Shown here piece by piece: positions 23,886 through 34,853 of a stretch of DNA of 64,000 nucleotides. This DNA comes from Polytrichum commune (Eukaryota > Streptophyta > Polytrichopsida > Polytrichales > Polytrichaceae). A program made the translations under genes and the position numbers. The stretch is taken from NCBI GenBank assembly GCA_950295325.1, contig OX485804.1, positions 61,906,533-61,970,532 on the forward strand. The letters are read 5' to 3'. Within the stretch, counting starts at the first letter, position 1. Each line of letters starts with the position of its first letter. Below the pieces are notes generated by a model. That model ran no database searches and was not told where the DNA came from. It saw only the letters and a program-made list of their open reading frames with translations.

Positions 23886-24062
23886 AGGACGTGTTACTAT
23901 TTGGAGTTACGAAGTGCCATGAAGTCTTACTCAAGGTTTCAATTCTTTTTAATGAGTTTAATGGGTTGTTCGGACATTGTAAAACATAAATGACTTTGCT
24001 TTGTAGAATATTACATTTTCATTAAATAACTATAGCACTAAGTAACTCCCAATCGTAACATG
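23886..24062. mobile_element. Foldback MITE, degraded copy
   Basis: TGTTACTATTTGGAGTTACG at about 23892 is answered by AAGTAACTCCCAATCGTAAC at about 24038 in inverse orientation. This is the same terminal sequence as the MITEs at 21211 and 46921. Confidence 0.5.
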
Positions 24063-24300
24063 CATTATTCGGGATGATCAAAGTCATTGTGGAGGGCCGC
24101 GTGAATATTTTTACACACTAAATAGCAACAACCAACGAGAGCAATGAGACAATGAAAGTTGGAAGATAGAGACAATGTTAGGAGGATTGGGATAGGCACA
24201 TATTGGGTCATGTGCATATTGCTTGAATAATGGCATGCCCATTACAAATTAAAAAGTGCAGTGGTAAAATTAAGGTTGTCAATGTAGTATGTCTTGTGTT

Positions 24301-24742
24301 CACTACACTAAAAAGGGTATTTAGTGTTCGATACACTAGTAAATACGAATGCATACACTAAGTGTCAATGACCCTAAGAAAGTAAGCAACATTAAATGTA
24401 AACCTAAACACTAAATATCAACTATGGTAATATGTGGAAGTGACATGTTTGAATTTAGTGTTAATAAGGATATGGGAAAAAAATAAAATAAACAAAAAAG
24501 TAAAAATAAAACAATGATATCATATGAGAGATCAACCAACAAGAAGGTGGGACGGCATCCTTAAAATTGCAAGTCCAGCGAAATCCATGTTTCATAAGAA
24601 GGGAGGTGACAGTAGGGAAGATAGCAACACATTTATGTATAACACTAATTGTCAAGGAATTGAAAACTAGCATTGACCAAGGTAGGGTGGTAACAACATT
24701 AAATGTAATCAAACATTGAATATCCTTTTTAGTGCAGTAGTC
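24301..24742. mobile_element. MITE, CACTAAAAAGG family, copy 1 (~435 bp)
   Basis: The left end CTACACTAAAAAGGGTATTT is answered by AAATATCC-like TGAATATCCTTTTTAGTG at the right end. The interior matches the reverse complement of 45525-45925 over long stretches (TTAATGTTGTTACCACC, TTTTCAATTCCTTGACAAT, CTTCCCTACTGTCACC). It is non-coding. The superfamily is undetermined: the CACTA start hints at EnSpm, but the right end does not mirror it cleanly. Confidence 0.72.
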
Positions 24743-27187
24743 ACACGTCTTTCTATATTCCTCTTATAATCATTGGTTTTTTTTCTTAGTTGTTTCGTTG
24801 AAACATACACTCACAACATTGGATCTTATGGCCAAAGACTCACAACGTCTACATGTGTTCATCCGGTAACAAATTTTGGATGAGTTCAATGTGTATATAG
24901 GATGAGACTTGTTTAAAGGTTGGGTTGCAAGTTAGCGGGGAGGTGGGGTTAGTTAGTTACAATATTAAAATTGAACACATTGAATTGTAATAGTTCCAAA
25001 TTAGATATGATTACATGATATTGTTAAATCACATTCCACTCGTAAAGCACGTTTAAATACTTTAATTAGGGTATCAACCTCAAGATTGGGCTAAATTCAA
25101 TATCCTAACCATAAACTCAACGCTCCATACCCTAATATAAACTCCAAAATACTGTAAATTTCATATATTGGTGTAGATTAAAATGTTGATTCTATTTATG
25201 TAGTACTAGTTAGTGTAGATACCCTGATGTTACATTTTTTCGTGCATTGATTTTACATTGCTCATTTCCAATAAACGATCATATATGTTCTATATTACTT
25301 CATGAATTCTACACCAATAATATGTAATAATTAAATTAATATTTACCATATGCCTTGATTTATAATAATAAAACTATCTTGTTTATAACAACCAACTATT
25401 ACATGTTTATTACACCTATCACAACTAACAAATACATTTTTTGGTTTGGGGTTTTGTGCATGGGCATAAGTTCAAAAACATGTTCTCCAACATTCACCTT
25501 TGAAAATGAAGAAGAAGGAGAAGAACTCCGGTCTCCAGAGGAGGCCGGAGTGAATAAAGTGTATGTTCGTAGAACATCCTAGGCCATGCCTTACGGCAGT
25601 GGCATTAGATGTAAAACTACTTCGCCCTTTGCAGGATATAGACACTATATTTAGTAACCAATAGTAAATTTTGGTAGCCATTTATTGTGTATTGAAAATG
25701 AACCTAAAAGCAGTCGGGAACCCTCGTGTGATGTACATTTCATGATTACAAACATACTTGAATTGACTCCAAAATAAAGAAACACCATTATTCACGCATG
25801 TGGCAACATTGGAATAGATTCTCATTTTTCTTCTTTTCTTTTCCTTTCCTTGTGTGGTCTCATCCTTCAACACATGTTACAATAACTTGCAATCTTGTAG
25901 GGTTTAGGTTTGGCTAGCATTTAGGGTTCCCGGGTAATTTTATTATTTTACTATTATTAAAAACATTCTATTTAAATATGTGTTTATGTAAGTCATTATT
26001 TAAACATAGATTACATGTTTTATGGATTTTTGGGGGCTTAATATATACTTTTATATATGCCATCATACATCCATTGCCACACATATCCTAACATTATGAC
26101 ATATTAATCATCATGAACTTTAATTTGACTCCAAACCTTATGTATATTATTGTTGTTTTTTCAATTATTTTTATTATGATATAGTATGAAAAACCAATTT
26201 TATCCCATTTTTTGAATATTTTTAACACATGTTGTCTCAGTAGGGTTTTTTTGTAGTTAATATGCATTATTGGCATGTAATCTTCTTCTTCTTTTTATAA
26301 TATTTTCTCAAATTTTAATAAAATAAACAATTTACACTAATTATAATAAGAGATACTATCTTATCAACTTACAATTTTTAAATGATGTCTTTAACATTAT
26401 ATAAAAATATTTATGATTTATGATGGATTATTATGGATACATTCCATTCAATATATTGTAAAAAATTAAGGTTCAGATCATTATCTTACAATCATCTTTT
26501 TTCCATCAAAAACTCCTATTGTTCAAGGCCTTGATCTATCTTTCCAATTGATGGGGTATATTTATTTGTTATTTTAATTATTATAATAAATTAACTATAT
26601 TTAGGTTAAGATAATCACATTAATGTTTTTGCATGTTATGCGAACTTTAATCACATATGTTACATTAAATTATGGTTAGGGTATGCGACTAAATTTAAAC
26701 TGACAAATACTTCATCATAAAAGTGTTTCCTTCAAAACTTGTGAGGAAATTTTTATTTAATTCAAACGAAATATTATATACCAATTAGATTTATCGTTCT
26801 TATGCAACATAATTATGATATCAATTTGTGTTAAAAAAATGAACCCTCCATCACGGATTTTTGTTGAATTCATCATAATGAAAGTACCTTTGAATGACTA
26901 ACCATTTAATGAATGACTAATCACATTCTTGCTTATTTAACATTGACTGTGGAATTTAGGGCAGTTGCTATTAAAATGACAAGTATCAACCGAGTGTATG
27001 TACCACAATCAACACCTTCATTTTATAATTAATTATACCCATATTTACATTTACATTGTGGATAGGGTATCGACCGTGATATATACCCTCAATTGATATT
27101 TGAACTTATTGTGCTTGTAATCTTAAATAAGAGATTATTGGGTAAAAAAAGCCCAAAGCTCATGTATCAACCAAGAATTTATTATGC
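24743..27187. other. AT-rich intergenic, nothing recognised
   Basis: Apart from the dispersed repeat at 25510-25635, no supportable gene or element ends were found in about 2.4 kb. Confidence 0.4.
25510..25635. repeat. Dispersed repeat, copy 2
   Basis: Near-identical to 23450-23585. It includes a GAAGAAGAAGGAGAAGAA tract at its left end and stops at CTTCGCCCTTTG, after which the two copies diverge. The close match suggests recent mobility or duplication. Confidence 0.75.
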
Positions 27188-27486
27188 GTTGATACCAGTG
27201 TTGGTCTGTTATCTAAAATTGGACATACCAGTCGGTTCTAAGTAATAAAGATTCCTTAGAAACTAGGATTAGTTGGATCCATGGTATTACAAACAATGCA
27301 TTTTTGCAAATACAGTAATGATATGAATACTGTAATTTTGGGGAAATTCCAAAGAGCATAAGAAGCTCAATATTATAAGATATGATACCAGACATATATG
27401 AACACGGGTCGGATATGTTTTACCCCACTGAGAGTATTGATTTGGTGAGAGTATTGATTGGCAAACCACTTATGTGCACCATTACA

Positions 27487-27655
27487 AAACAATTATGTAA
27501 ACAATTACGAGTCTCTGTAAACAATTCGCTCTCTGTAAACACTTACAGTCTCTGTAAACAATTCGCTCTCTGTAAACACTTACAGTCTCTGTAAACAATT
27601 CGCTCTGTAAATAATTACGAGTCTCTGTAAACAATTCGCTCTCTGTAATTATTCA
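27487..27655. repeat. Subterminal tandem array in the hAT element
   Basis: About five units of roughly 36 bp are built on TCTCTGTAAACAATTCGCTC and TCTCTGTAAACACTTACAG. In hAT elements such as Ac, clustered subterminal motifs bind the BED domain, so these are candidate transposase-binding sites. The binding role is an inference. Confidence 0.75.
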
Positions 27656-27902
27656 GACAGACAATTGAGCTACAGATAGACAAAGCAACTACAAGCCACA
27701 GGCTTCACAAAGCCTTTTTCATAATACATTCACACATGTCACATAAACCCATCAAAGATATACAGCAGGAATTTCCTTTGCACAAACAACAACATCATTT
27801 TCATGTGCATCACAAAGCATCACAAAGCATCGTCATGCCCTTCGTAATCAAATTTAGTCCTAAATAATCAGCCTGCTATTCAATCTAATCAGCTTACAAT
27901 TC

Positions 27903-30900
27903 CTACTCCTCATCTTCAGCCTGCTCTTCAAAGTAACCAGCTTCCTCAATCTCATCTTCAGCTTCGTCAACTATTTCCATCTCTTTGGCAAAATAATCCT
28001 TGACATCTTTGACCACCTCAGTGACCTCACATTCATGTCTTGAGTCATCAGGCCAATTCTTGTTGATCATGATCAAGCTATCCAAATTATTTAAACCAAG
28101 GCGGCAACGACGCAGACTTGTAAGCACACCTGCAATGCTAAAAATCCGCTCCGTTTCAATTTGTGACCCTGGAATAGCCAAAATTTGACGTGCAAGAAAA
28201 GAAACTGAAGGGAAACGCGATGCATTGAGCTTCCACCACGTCAGAGGCTCCTCCGCTTCTAGATGCACTATAGTGAGACGCCGGAAAAGTGACAGCTCCG
28301 CAATGAGAATGCCCTCGCAAGCTTCTTCAGCAGACGCTGGAGCACCAAATAGAATATTTGACGGAGCATGATCAAGAGTTGTGGTTGGGGACCCGCCAGG
28401 GTTCAGGAACTTGTGCACCTTCACAAGGTAAGGAATCAAAATTTTCTTGTCATACTCCTCCACCACTTGCTTCGCTTTGGCAACTCCCACGTAGTCAATC
28501 ACGTACTCCAGCCCCTTAAATCGAGGGTCCAACATCAAGGACAACATATTGTGAGCTTGGTCTGCCACAAATTGTAGAGAAAATCGGAGAAACGGCTTCA
28601 TGACATCCACAGCTGTCCTCGCCATCCTCGCCTTCAGAATTTCAATCTCAGACTCGAAGTCACCCACCTGAAAAAATTGGACACCCTCAGTAAAGCTACG
28701 GAGGTTGAGGCAAATAAAATGCAAATAAAATACAAAGGCAGAGGTAGACCAAATTCATGTCCACAGGTAGACCAAATTCATGTATACAATATTAACACAA
28801 TCCTAGCTCCTGGTGATTGTTCCATTGTTCCTCAAAGTCCTTGACATGATAGAGACTGGAGTTGAAGGAACAATTGTAAGTTAAAAGATGAATAATGCCT
28901 CAGTACACTTGGTTTGTTAATGTGACATAGCAATCCACCTATATGAGAACTGTACCAGTATAGAACTCCACAGCCCCAAAGAATCCCATATTACTCGAGG
29001 GGACTCTGCACAATGGTGACATCTCAAACAGAGCCAAGAAGTTTACATTACTGACAATATCCAAGGATGCAAGTAATGCCGTCACAGTGAGCATGATTAG
29101 GAGCTGCATCTGCTGCCCTTTCGATATGAAAGAACTGCTTTTGTAATTAAATAAATAAATAAAATTCAACAATAACTGTGCTCAGCCGTGAAGAGTCCCA
29201 ATGTGGGAGTTCAACTGTGGCTAATCATTCACAGCCTCCAGAAAATTGTAGTACATGTACAATGATAGAAAACACAATCCGTTACGATTTGCAGAACAAG
29301 CTAAATGACTCCAGTCTTAGCTGAACAAAGGATCACAATTGTGAGCAAAGATGATATGTTCCCTTTCTTGATTGTGTCGATTTGCAGCCCCCGAGAGGAC
29401 ACTTATATCATGAATAGATGCAAGACAATGACAATTATGATTCCATACTATAATGCATTATGAGGAGATGATGGGGTCTAAGCATGAGACTGAAGGCATG
29501 AAGAAATTGATTTTTGTAGTTCTTTAGCTACGGCATCTTGTGGAAATTGGAATAATTTGAGAGTTACATTCTAAAGAGAACAACAGTAACTCTCACTCTG
29601 GTATGTTTTATGTGAATTCCTAAACATCTTATCTAATCTTGAGTTGGAAACTGGAGGTTGCATGCAACTCACAAGTTACCACCGAACAAGGACACAAATG
29701 GGTCAAGAATACTTCGCAAGGGGTTTACAAAGATCACAGAGGCAATTCATGTTCTCTTCCATCTAAATTGACATAACCTACTTGAGATGTGCTTTCTAAT
29801 TACGGTAGACTCGAAGTCACCCACCTGAAGAGGGTGAAGTACGCGTGACCTCTGTTCATGCACTCCCTGCAACTCGATAGACATGCGGAAGGCAGCAGCT
29901 AGTGCATCTGAAAGCAACCAATATCCACGAGTTTGATTAAGCACACATTGTTGCACAACTGGATTGAGGGTTTGAGTGACGGTTCTTGCTGTAGCCCACG
30001 TCATCCCGCTCGGTACGCGAGCTTGCAACTTCAAAGACTGCCTTCTGTAGCAAATGCTGATGGCGTCCGCATACTCTTGGGTCTCCTGGAACAACACAAC
30101 TTTAGAGGCAAATCTAGTCTTCACAGGTGTTTTCAACTTCCTAGTAGGCAACCCAACATCGATGCAAGCTTTATCCCACTCCTGACGGCCTTTACCCGAC
30201 TTCTTCGTCCAAGTGATGCAAGCCTGCAATGATTTCTGGGCATTCTTCAACGACACTTCCTTCATCCCCTTGCACATTTGCTCGTCATTGGTAGCATACT
30301 GGCAGACCTTGGACATAATGTGACCAAAGCAGGCAGATGAAAAAGGTTTAGCTAACCCAAGAATGTCACAAGAAACTGTAAGTTGTAGAGCACGCTCAAG
30401 CGTTGCCAAATTGGCACCCTCGTCTTTCACACAAGCAACAATCTTGTCTGTCAGTTTAAATTTGTCCAACAGAGGCTTTACAATTTCGGCCAAAGCAGCA
30501 CCACTAGTATCCTGTGCCTCAAAGAGTCCGACAGTCACATGGCGAGGCACCCAACAGTCATCGATGAAGTTCACGACTAAGGCGAATGTATCCCAACCAG
30601 TTCTAGACATCCACAAATCGAAGGTGATGCTAGCAGTCTGGCAACTACCAATCAGAGGCAATACAAAGCGATCCATCGTCTTCTCTAGCATGGCAGGTAT
30701 ATGCTCGCGGACAAGTTGCTTGCGACTTGGACAGATGACCTTTGGGTCACGGCGCATCACAAGTCGCCGCAACCAAGCCGATTCTACTATCGACAACGAT
30801 TCATACCCCTTGGCAATAAACAACACAAGGTCTTCAATGAATCGTTGTTGTTGCACATCATTCTTTGCATAGGGTTTAGTGTTACCGAAATATGCTGTGA

Positions 30901-31426
30901 TGGATGACGGTGGTGCGCCTTTTCGCTTTTTAGTTTTTTGCCGAGCAGTCTCTCCTTCGTCGGCCTTCGATTCTCGCACATAGCGAGCGAACTCCTCCGC
31001 ATGCTCGTTCTCAACGTGGGTCTTCATGCTCGTGATCCCATGAGCAGGGTTATATTGCAGAATCCCCTTTCTGTTGCGAGTGCCCCTACCAGAAGAGTTA
31101 CTGAATTCTGCTTCAGTTGGGTGACAAACCCAACACCTCAGCTTTTGTGTCTCTCTCACGTTAATGCTCATATCCTCTCCCTTCAGTCGGAAGAAAGCCC
31201 ACACGGCCGAGCTTCGGTGGTAAGGTGTCCAGAAGGATTGAGTGGCCTTCAAGGAAACATAACAAGCTCGCCAAGCAGCGTCGTCTTCAGCCGCCTGCCC
31301 TTCGCCAAGTGGCCGCTGTGCATCCTCACGGCCTTCGGTAATGCGTGCCGAATCTTGTCTTTCCAAGTCGATGCTCTCGACGTTTCCTGCATCGTCATCG
31401 AAACTTGGTTGAACACTGCTCGACAT
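27903..31426 (-). CDS. hAT transposase, two exons, 788 aa
   Basis: Cuts and pastes the surrounding element. Exon 1 is 31426-29825, exon 2 is 28667-27903, joined in phase 0. Residue landmarks: an acidic N-terminus; BED-type zinc finger with C98, C101, H137 and H142 preceded by the aromatic WAFF; a basic KKRK stretch near 165; first catalytic Asp in TFDLWMSR (about 270) and second in VKDEGANL (about 335); LMLDPRFKGL near 580; the hAT C-terminal dimerisation region with PLTWWKLNASRFPSVSFLAR (from 675) and ETERIFSIAG (705); an acidic tail. The start at 31426 (MSSSVQPS) has a good context, ACCATGTC; an in-frame ATG ten codons earlier is possible. Length and domain order are normal for hAT. No stop or frameshift is seen in the exons. 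The large frames on the opposite strand are shadows. Confidence 0.9.
28668..29824 (-). other. Transposase intron bounded by a 23-bp direct repeat
   Basis: The 1157-bp intron begins CAG|GTGGGTGAC and the next exon begins after TTTTTTCAG with the same GTGGGTGACTTCGAGTCT. The exact repeat covers 28650-28672 and 29807-29829. Removing the intron restores LQ|VGDFES and one continuous frame. Unspliced, the frame runs 25 further codons (VGDFESTVIRKH...) and stops at 29747. Inside is a short direct duplication of GGTAGACCAAATTCATGT near 28745-28785 and an unidentified minus-strand frame at 28939-29172. Confidence 0.8.
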
Positions 31427-32961
31427 GGTAAGTGAATACAAAAAAATGAACCCCAACCTCAGATTCCAAGCCGCAACCCCAGATTTCCAACCCCAACCTC
31501 AGATCTACAAGCCACAAACTGAAATGCTTCACAAAACACAAAACCTAGAATTTAACAAGAAGAAGGAGGCATACTCTTTGAAGTACAGATCTGCTCCCGC
31601 TTTCGGCATTACAACAAACACCCACTCCGCGTCTTGCATTTACAGGCACTCCGCTCAACATTGAAGAACACTCTCTTTGTATTAACAATCCACCAACAAT
31701 TTCTCATCACTCATAACCTACTATACCTGCTCTCAACAAATGCAGCCAACAACCGGTTTCAATAATCACAATGTCGAGGAGAAAACATCCCAATAGTGGT
31801 AGCTGCCGCAGTAACCCGTGTGCACATACACGGCACGGTATGAATAAGAACCGGGTTTCGAGTTTAGGGTTACTGACCAGGTCGGGTTTTGGATACCCTA
31901 TTGATACCCTCGGGACATACCCGCCGAGACCCCAGATAACAGACCAACACTGGTTGATACCTTAATTTGTTATGTTTGAACTTTTAATTACTAGTTTGTG
32001 TTGTTAGATGATCATGTCTTGGAATAATACCGATACAAACAATCATTCAATTTTATTGGAATAATCTTTGATCAATTCATGTTTATGACTTGTTATATTT
32101 TATTTTAACTTTATTTACAATGATTGAAGTTGTTGAATAATATCCTTATATTAGGGTACTGGATGATGTTATATTTTGTGTTAAAAGTTAGGTTTTTTGT
32201 GTTCATATTGTAAAAATAGTGGTAGAGGTTGTAAAATATGCCCATGTTAGGATAGTGCAAATATATAATTTGGAAACCAATAGATAATTGACACTAAAAA
32301 ATGTTTAAAATCAAAAGAGTTGTTTGTGCATAAGTGATATGAACGAGAAAGTTGAGAGACTAAGAGAGACCCGATATTGGATCAAAGTCAAGAAATGAAA
32401 AGAGATTCAATAATGGTTCAAAGCAAGGAAAGTAAGAGATATCCAATAATGATTCAAAGTGAAGAAACTAAGAGTGAGATCTAAAATTTGGGAGAGATCT
32501 GAGAGAAATGAAAAACTAAAAGAGAGAGAGAGAGAGAGAGTCAATAATGATTCAAAACTAAGAGATTATGAAAGATTCTTGAATGGTTCTTGAATGGTTC
32601 TAAGGTAATAAATTATGAGAGATCACTAAGATATTAAGTACAAATTAATGATCACAACCATTAAGAACATTAACCAAAAATTCTTGAAAGCATAATCCAA
32701 TAGTCACAAATAAGTCTCACACAAACCGAGAGTTACAAACACATATTCTACAAGCCAAGAGTCACAACCACCGAGAGTGTAAGGAGAATAAACAAAAGAC
32801 GAGAGTGCCACAAAGACCCTTTATGAAGTCCTTTGTGTGGGTGGATGGGACTAGAAGTGCTCATGGTTGCCCTTATTAATACTCGAGGAATGTTGGTTGT
32901 GGGTAAACATATACATACAAGGTCAACAACATGTTAGTTTGGATTTTAGTCATGAGAGCCC

Positions 32962-33088
32962 TTAGGGTTAGTTTCCATGTAGGCCACTCATCCACCAAAT
33001 TCTAGTGGAAATGTAGATTCCACGTGGTGCAATCTACATTTCCATTAGAATTTGATGGGCGAGTGGCCTACATGGAAACTAACCTTTA
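32962..33088. mobile_element. Hairpin MITE, 121 bp, TTA target duplication
   Basis: The ends GGGTTAGTTTCCATGTAGGC (32965) and the inverse GCCTACATGGAAACTAACCT (ending 33085) form arms of about 55 bp with few mismatches around a 10-base centre. TTA flanks both sides (32962-32964 and 33086-33088). This fits a Tourist/Harbinger-type MITE whose whole length folds into one hairpin. Confidence 0.8.
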
Positions 33089-34183
33089 GCCAAGGGACCG
33101 TCCTACACCACGTGATAATCTTAGAACCACATAAATAGACTCCGTTTCACAAAGACGAAAGTCCATAGTGTTGGGCTTCAAAGATGAGAATATGTAGATG
33201 TTTTGAAATCCAAGCCCGAAGCTTCCTAGGCCTTACTTGAATACAATGTACACAAGGGCAATGGAAGACCCAAGGAATATACAATGTAGGAAAGAAGGAA
33301 GAGAGAGGAGGATAGATTGACAAAGAAGAAAGGTAGAAAGGAAGGAAATAAGGATGGGGACGAAAGGAGGGAAAGAAAGTAGATATTACTTGTTTTTGTT
33401 AGACTCAGCTTTTATTTGTAGTCTTTCATATTTCCAATGACTCACATGGCTATTCTACATATATTTTTCTTTCTCTATCAAGATATTTATGGAATATTAT
33501 ATTCTAGAGAAGGTCCACGTTTGAAAGCACAACTGATTGCTCATCCAAGAGCAAACTTGGTTGATGGAACTCATCACAAAATTTCATCCATAAAGACAAT
33601 ATATCATCCACATTTTCCCATATCTTGTTCATGAGCCGATCGACTATGACTAATAACCAAATCGAGGAGGTGGATGACGAGCCTCGCGATGGTTACCTAG
33701 CTTATTTAGTCCAAACTGGCTTGATGAAATAGATAAGGAGCGATAAAACAACAATAAATGGAAAAGAAAAAGAATGTGATGAGAAAAAAGGCTGACTTGA
33801 GACAATAGAAACAACTCCCCAAAATACTCACACTCTCTCTCCCTCCCTCCCTAAAATATTACAGAAATCAGTTTCCAACGGAGAATGACTCACTCGTTTC
33901 CAGATACGTTAGTGAGTCCTCTCTGCCCAATCATCAACCCAAAATCCTCCGAAAATCCTCCAAACCAAAATCCAAACACTCTATCACAACACCAAAACAC
34001 TCGCAGAAGCAAGCAAAAGCAAAACCCAATGGCAGAAACAACAACAAGGGTCACGTGAGGAGGAAACTGGAAAGATGCCTCACAAATACATTACATTATA
34101 TTACATTCAACCCAAATAACAATGCGTTGAAGCATATACCTGAAAGCCGAGGAGGGAGCGAAGGAAGCATCCTGTTCGATCAC

Positions 34184-34245
34184 ACCTCTCTCTCTCTCTG
34201 TCTCTCTCTCTCTGTGTCTCCCTCTCTCTCTCTCTGTCTCCTAAG
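34184..34245 (+). promoter_or_regulatory. CT-rich leader tract upstream of ARMC8
   Basis: Runs of CTCTCT broken by GT occur about 0.6 kb before the start codon. Such pyrimidine tracts are common at plant transcription starts and 5' leaders. No clear TATA box was assigned. Confidence 0.35.
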
Positions 34246-34853
34246 TTCTCCTCTTTGAGCCTTCAAGGTAAGGTAAGGCTGTAAGGTAAGTAGGTGTCAC
34301 ACATATCCACCCTTTTCAAGCCTCAAGGGCTCCCAAACAGCTTGCTGGGTTGTGGGCTACAGCATTTTTGGGGTTGGGTTTTCGTGGGTTTCGCATTTTA
34401 GATGACAGGGTGATGACGACAGGATATGGTGGCTAAATGGAGTGTTTCTGCCATGGCGTGAACACATAAAAAGTGGGGTAACTGGATTTTATGGGTTTTT
34501 TGAAATTTTGACTGGTCGGTGGAGAAGGGAGGCGGGGTTTTGGAGGAAGCGAGGAAGGAAAGGAGGATGAAGATGGGTGTACGGTGATGATGGTCGGGGA
34601 GGAATTTTTGTTGCACGTGGGTGTTTAAGATTGTTTGAGTGTTCTTGAGTAAATTTCTTTTGGGTCGTTTTTTGTGGTTTTTTGGAGGTTGTGGAGAGGT
34701 TGCGGTGCGGTGGAGAGGTCACGTGGTGGTGAAGGGGGTTGAGGTTACACTTGCAAAGGTTGGAAGGGAGAGTGAGGAGAAGAAGAATAATAAGATAAAG
34801 AGTAAGAGGAATAAGAAGAATAAAGGAGGAGTGTATCTGTATTTGGGTGCACC

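Larger units (their letters stand above)
27188..31960. mobile_element. Complete, apparently intact hAT transposon (4757 bp)
   Basis: The element spans 27196-31952. The ends are a perfect 19-bp inverted repeat, CAGTGTTGGTCTGTTATCT at 27196-27214 and its inverse at 31934-31952. They are flanked by a perfect 8-bp target duplication, GTTGATAC, at 27188-27195 and 31953-31960, the exact hAT signature. Inside is one transposase gene on the minus strand with a BED finger, catalytic-domain motifs and the hAT dimerisation domain, uninterrupted once a single intron is removed. A subterminal repeat array lies about 290 bp from the left end. Perfect duplication and termini suggest recent insertion. Confidence 0.93.
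31961..34853. other. Intergenic and 5' flank of the ARMC8 gene
   Basis: No gene recognised up to the ARMC8 start. The interval holds purine-rich imperfect repeats (about 32340-32545, including (GA)n at 32521-32540), a hairpin MITE (32965-33085) and a CT/GT-rich tract at 34184-34245 typical of plant 5' leaders. Just after it, four GTAAG donors in a row (34268-34290) suggest a possible leader intron. Confidence 0.45.

Noticed and set aside
30363-31435. Long plus-strand frames opposite the transposase
   Set aside because: They lie antisense to the 1.6-kb transposase exon, which has clear hAT motifs, and they carry none of their own.
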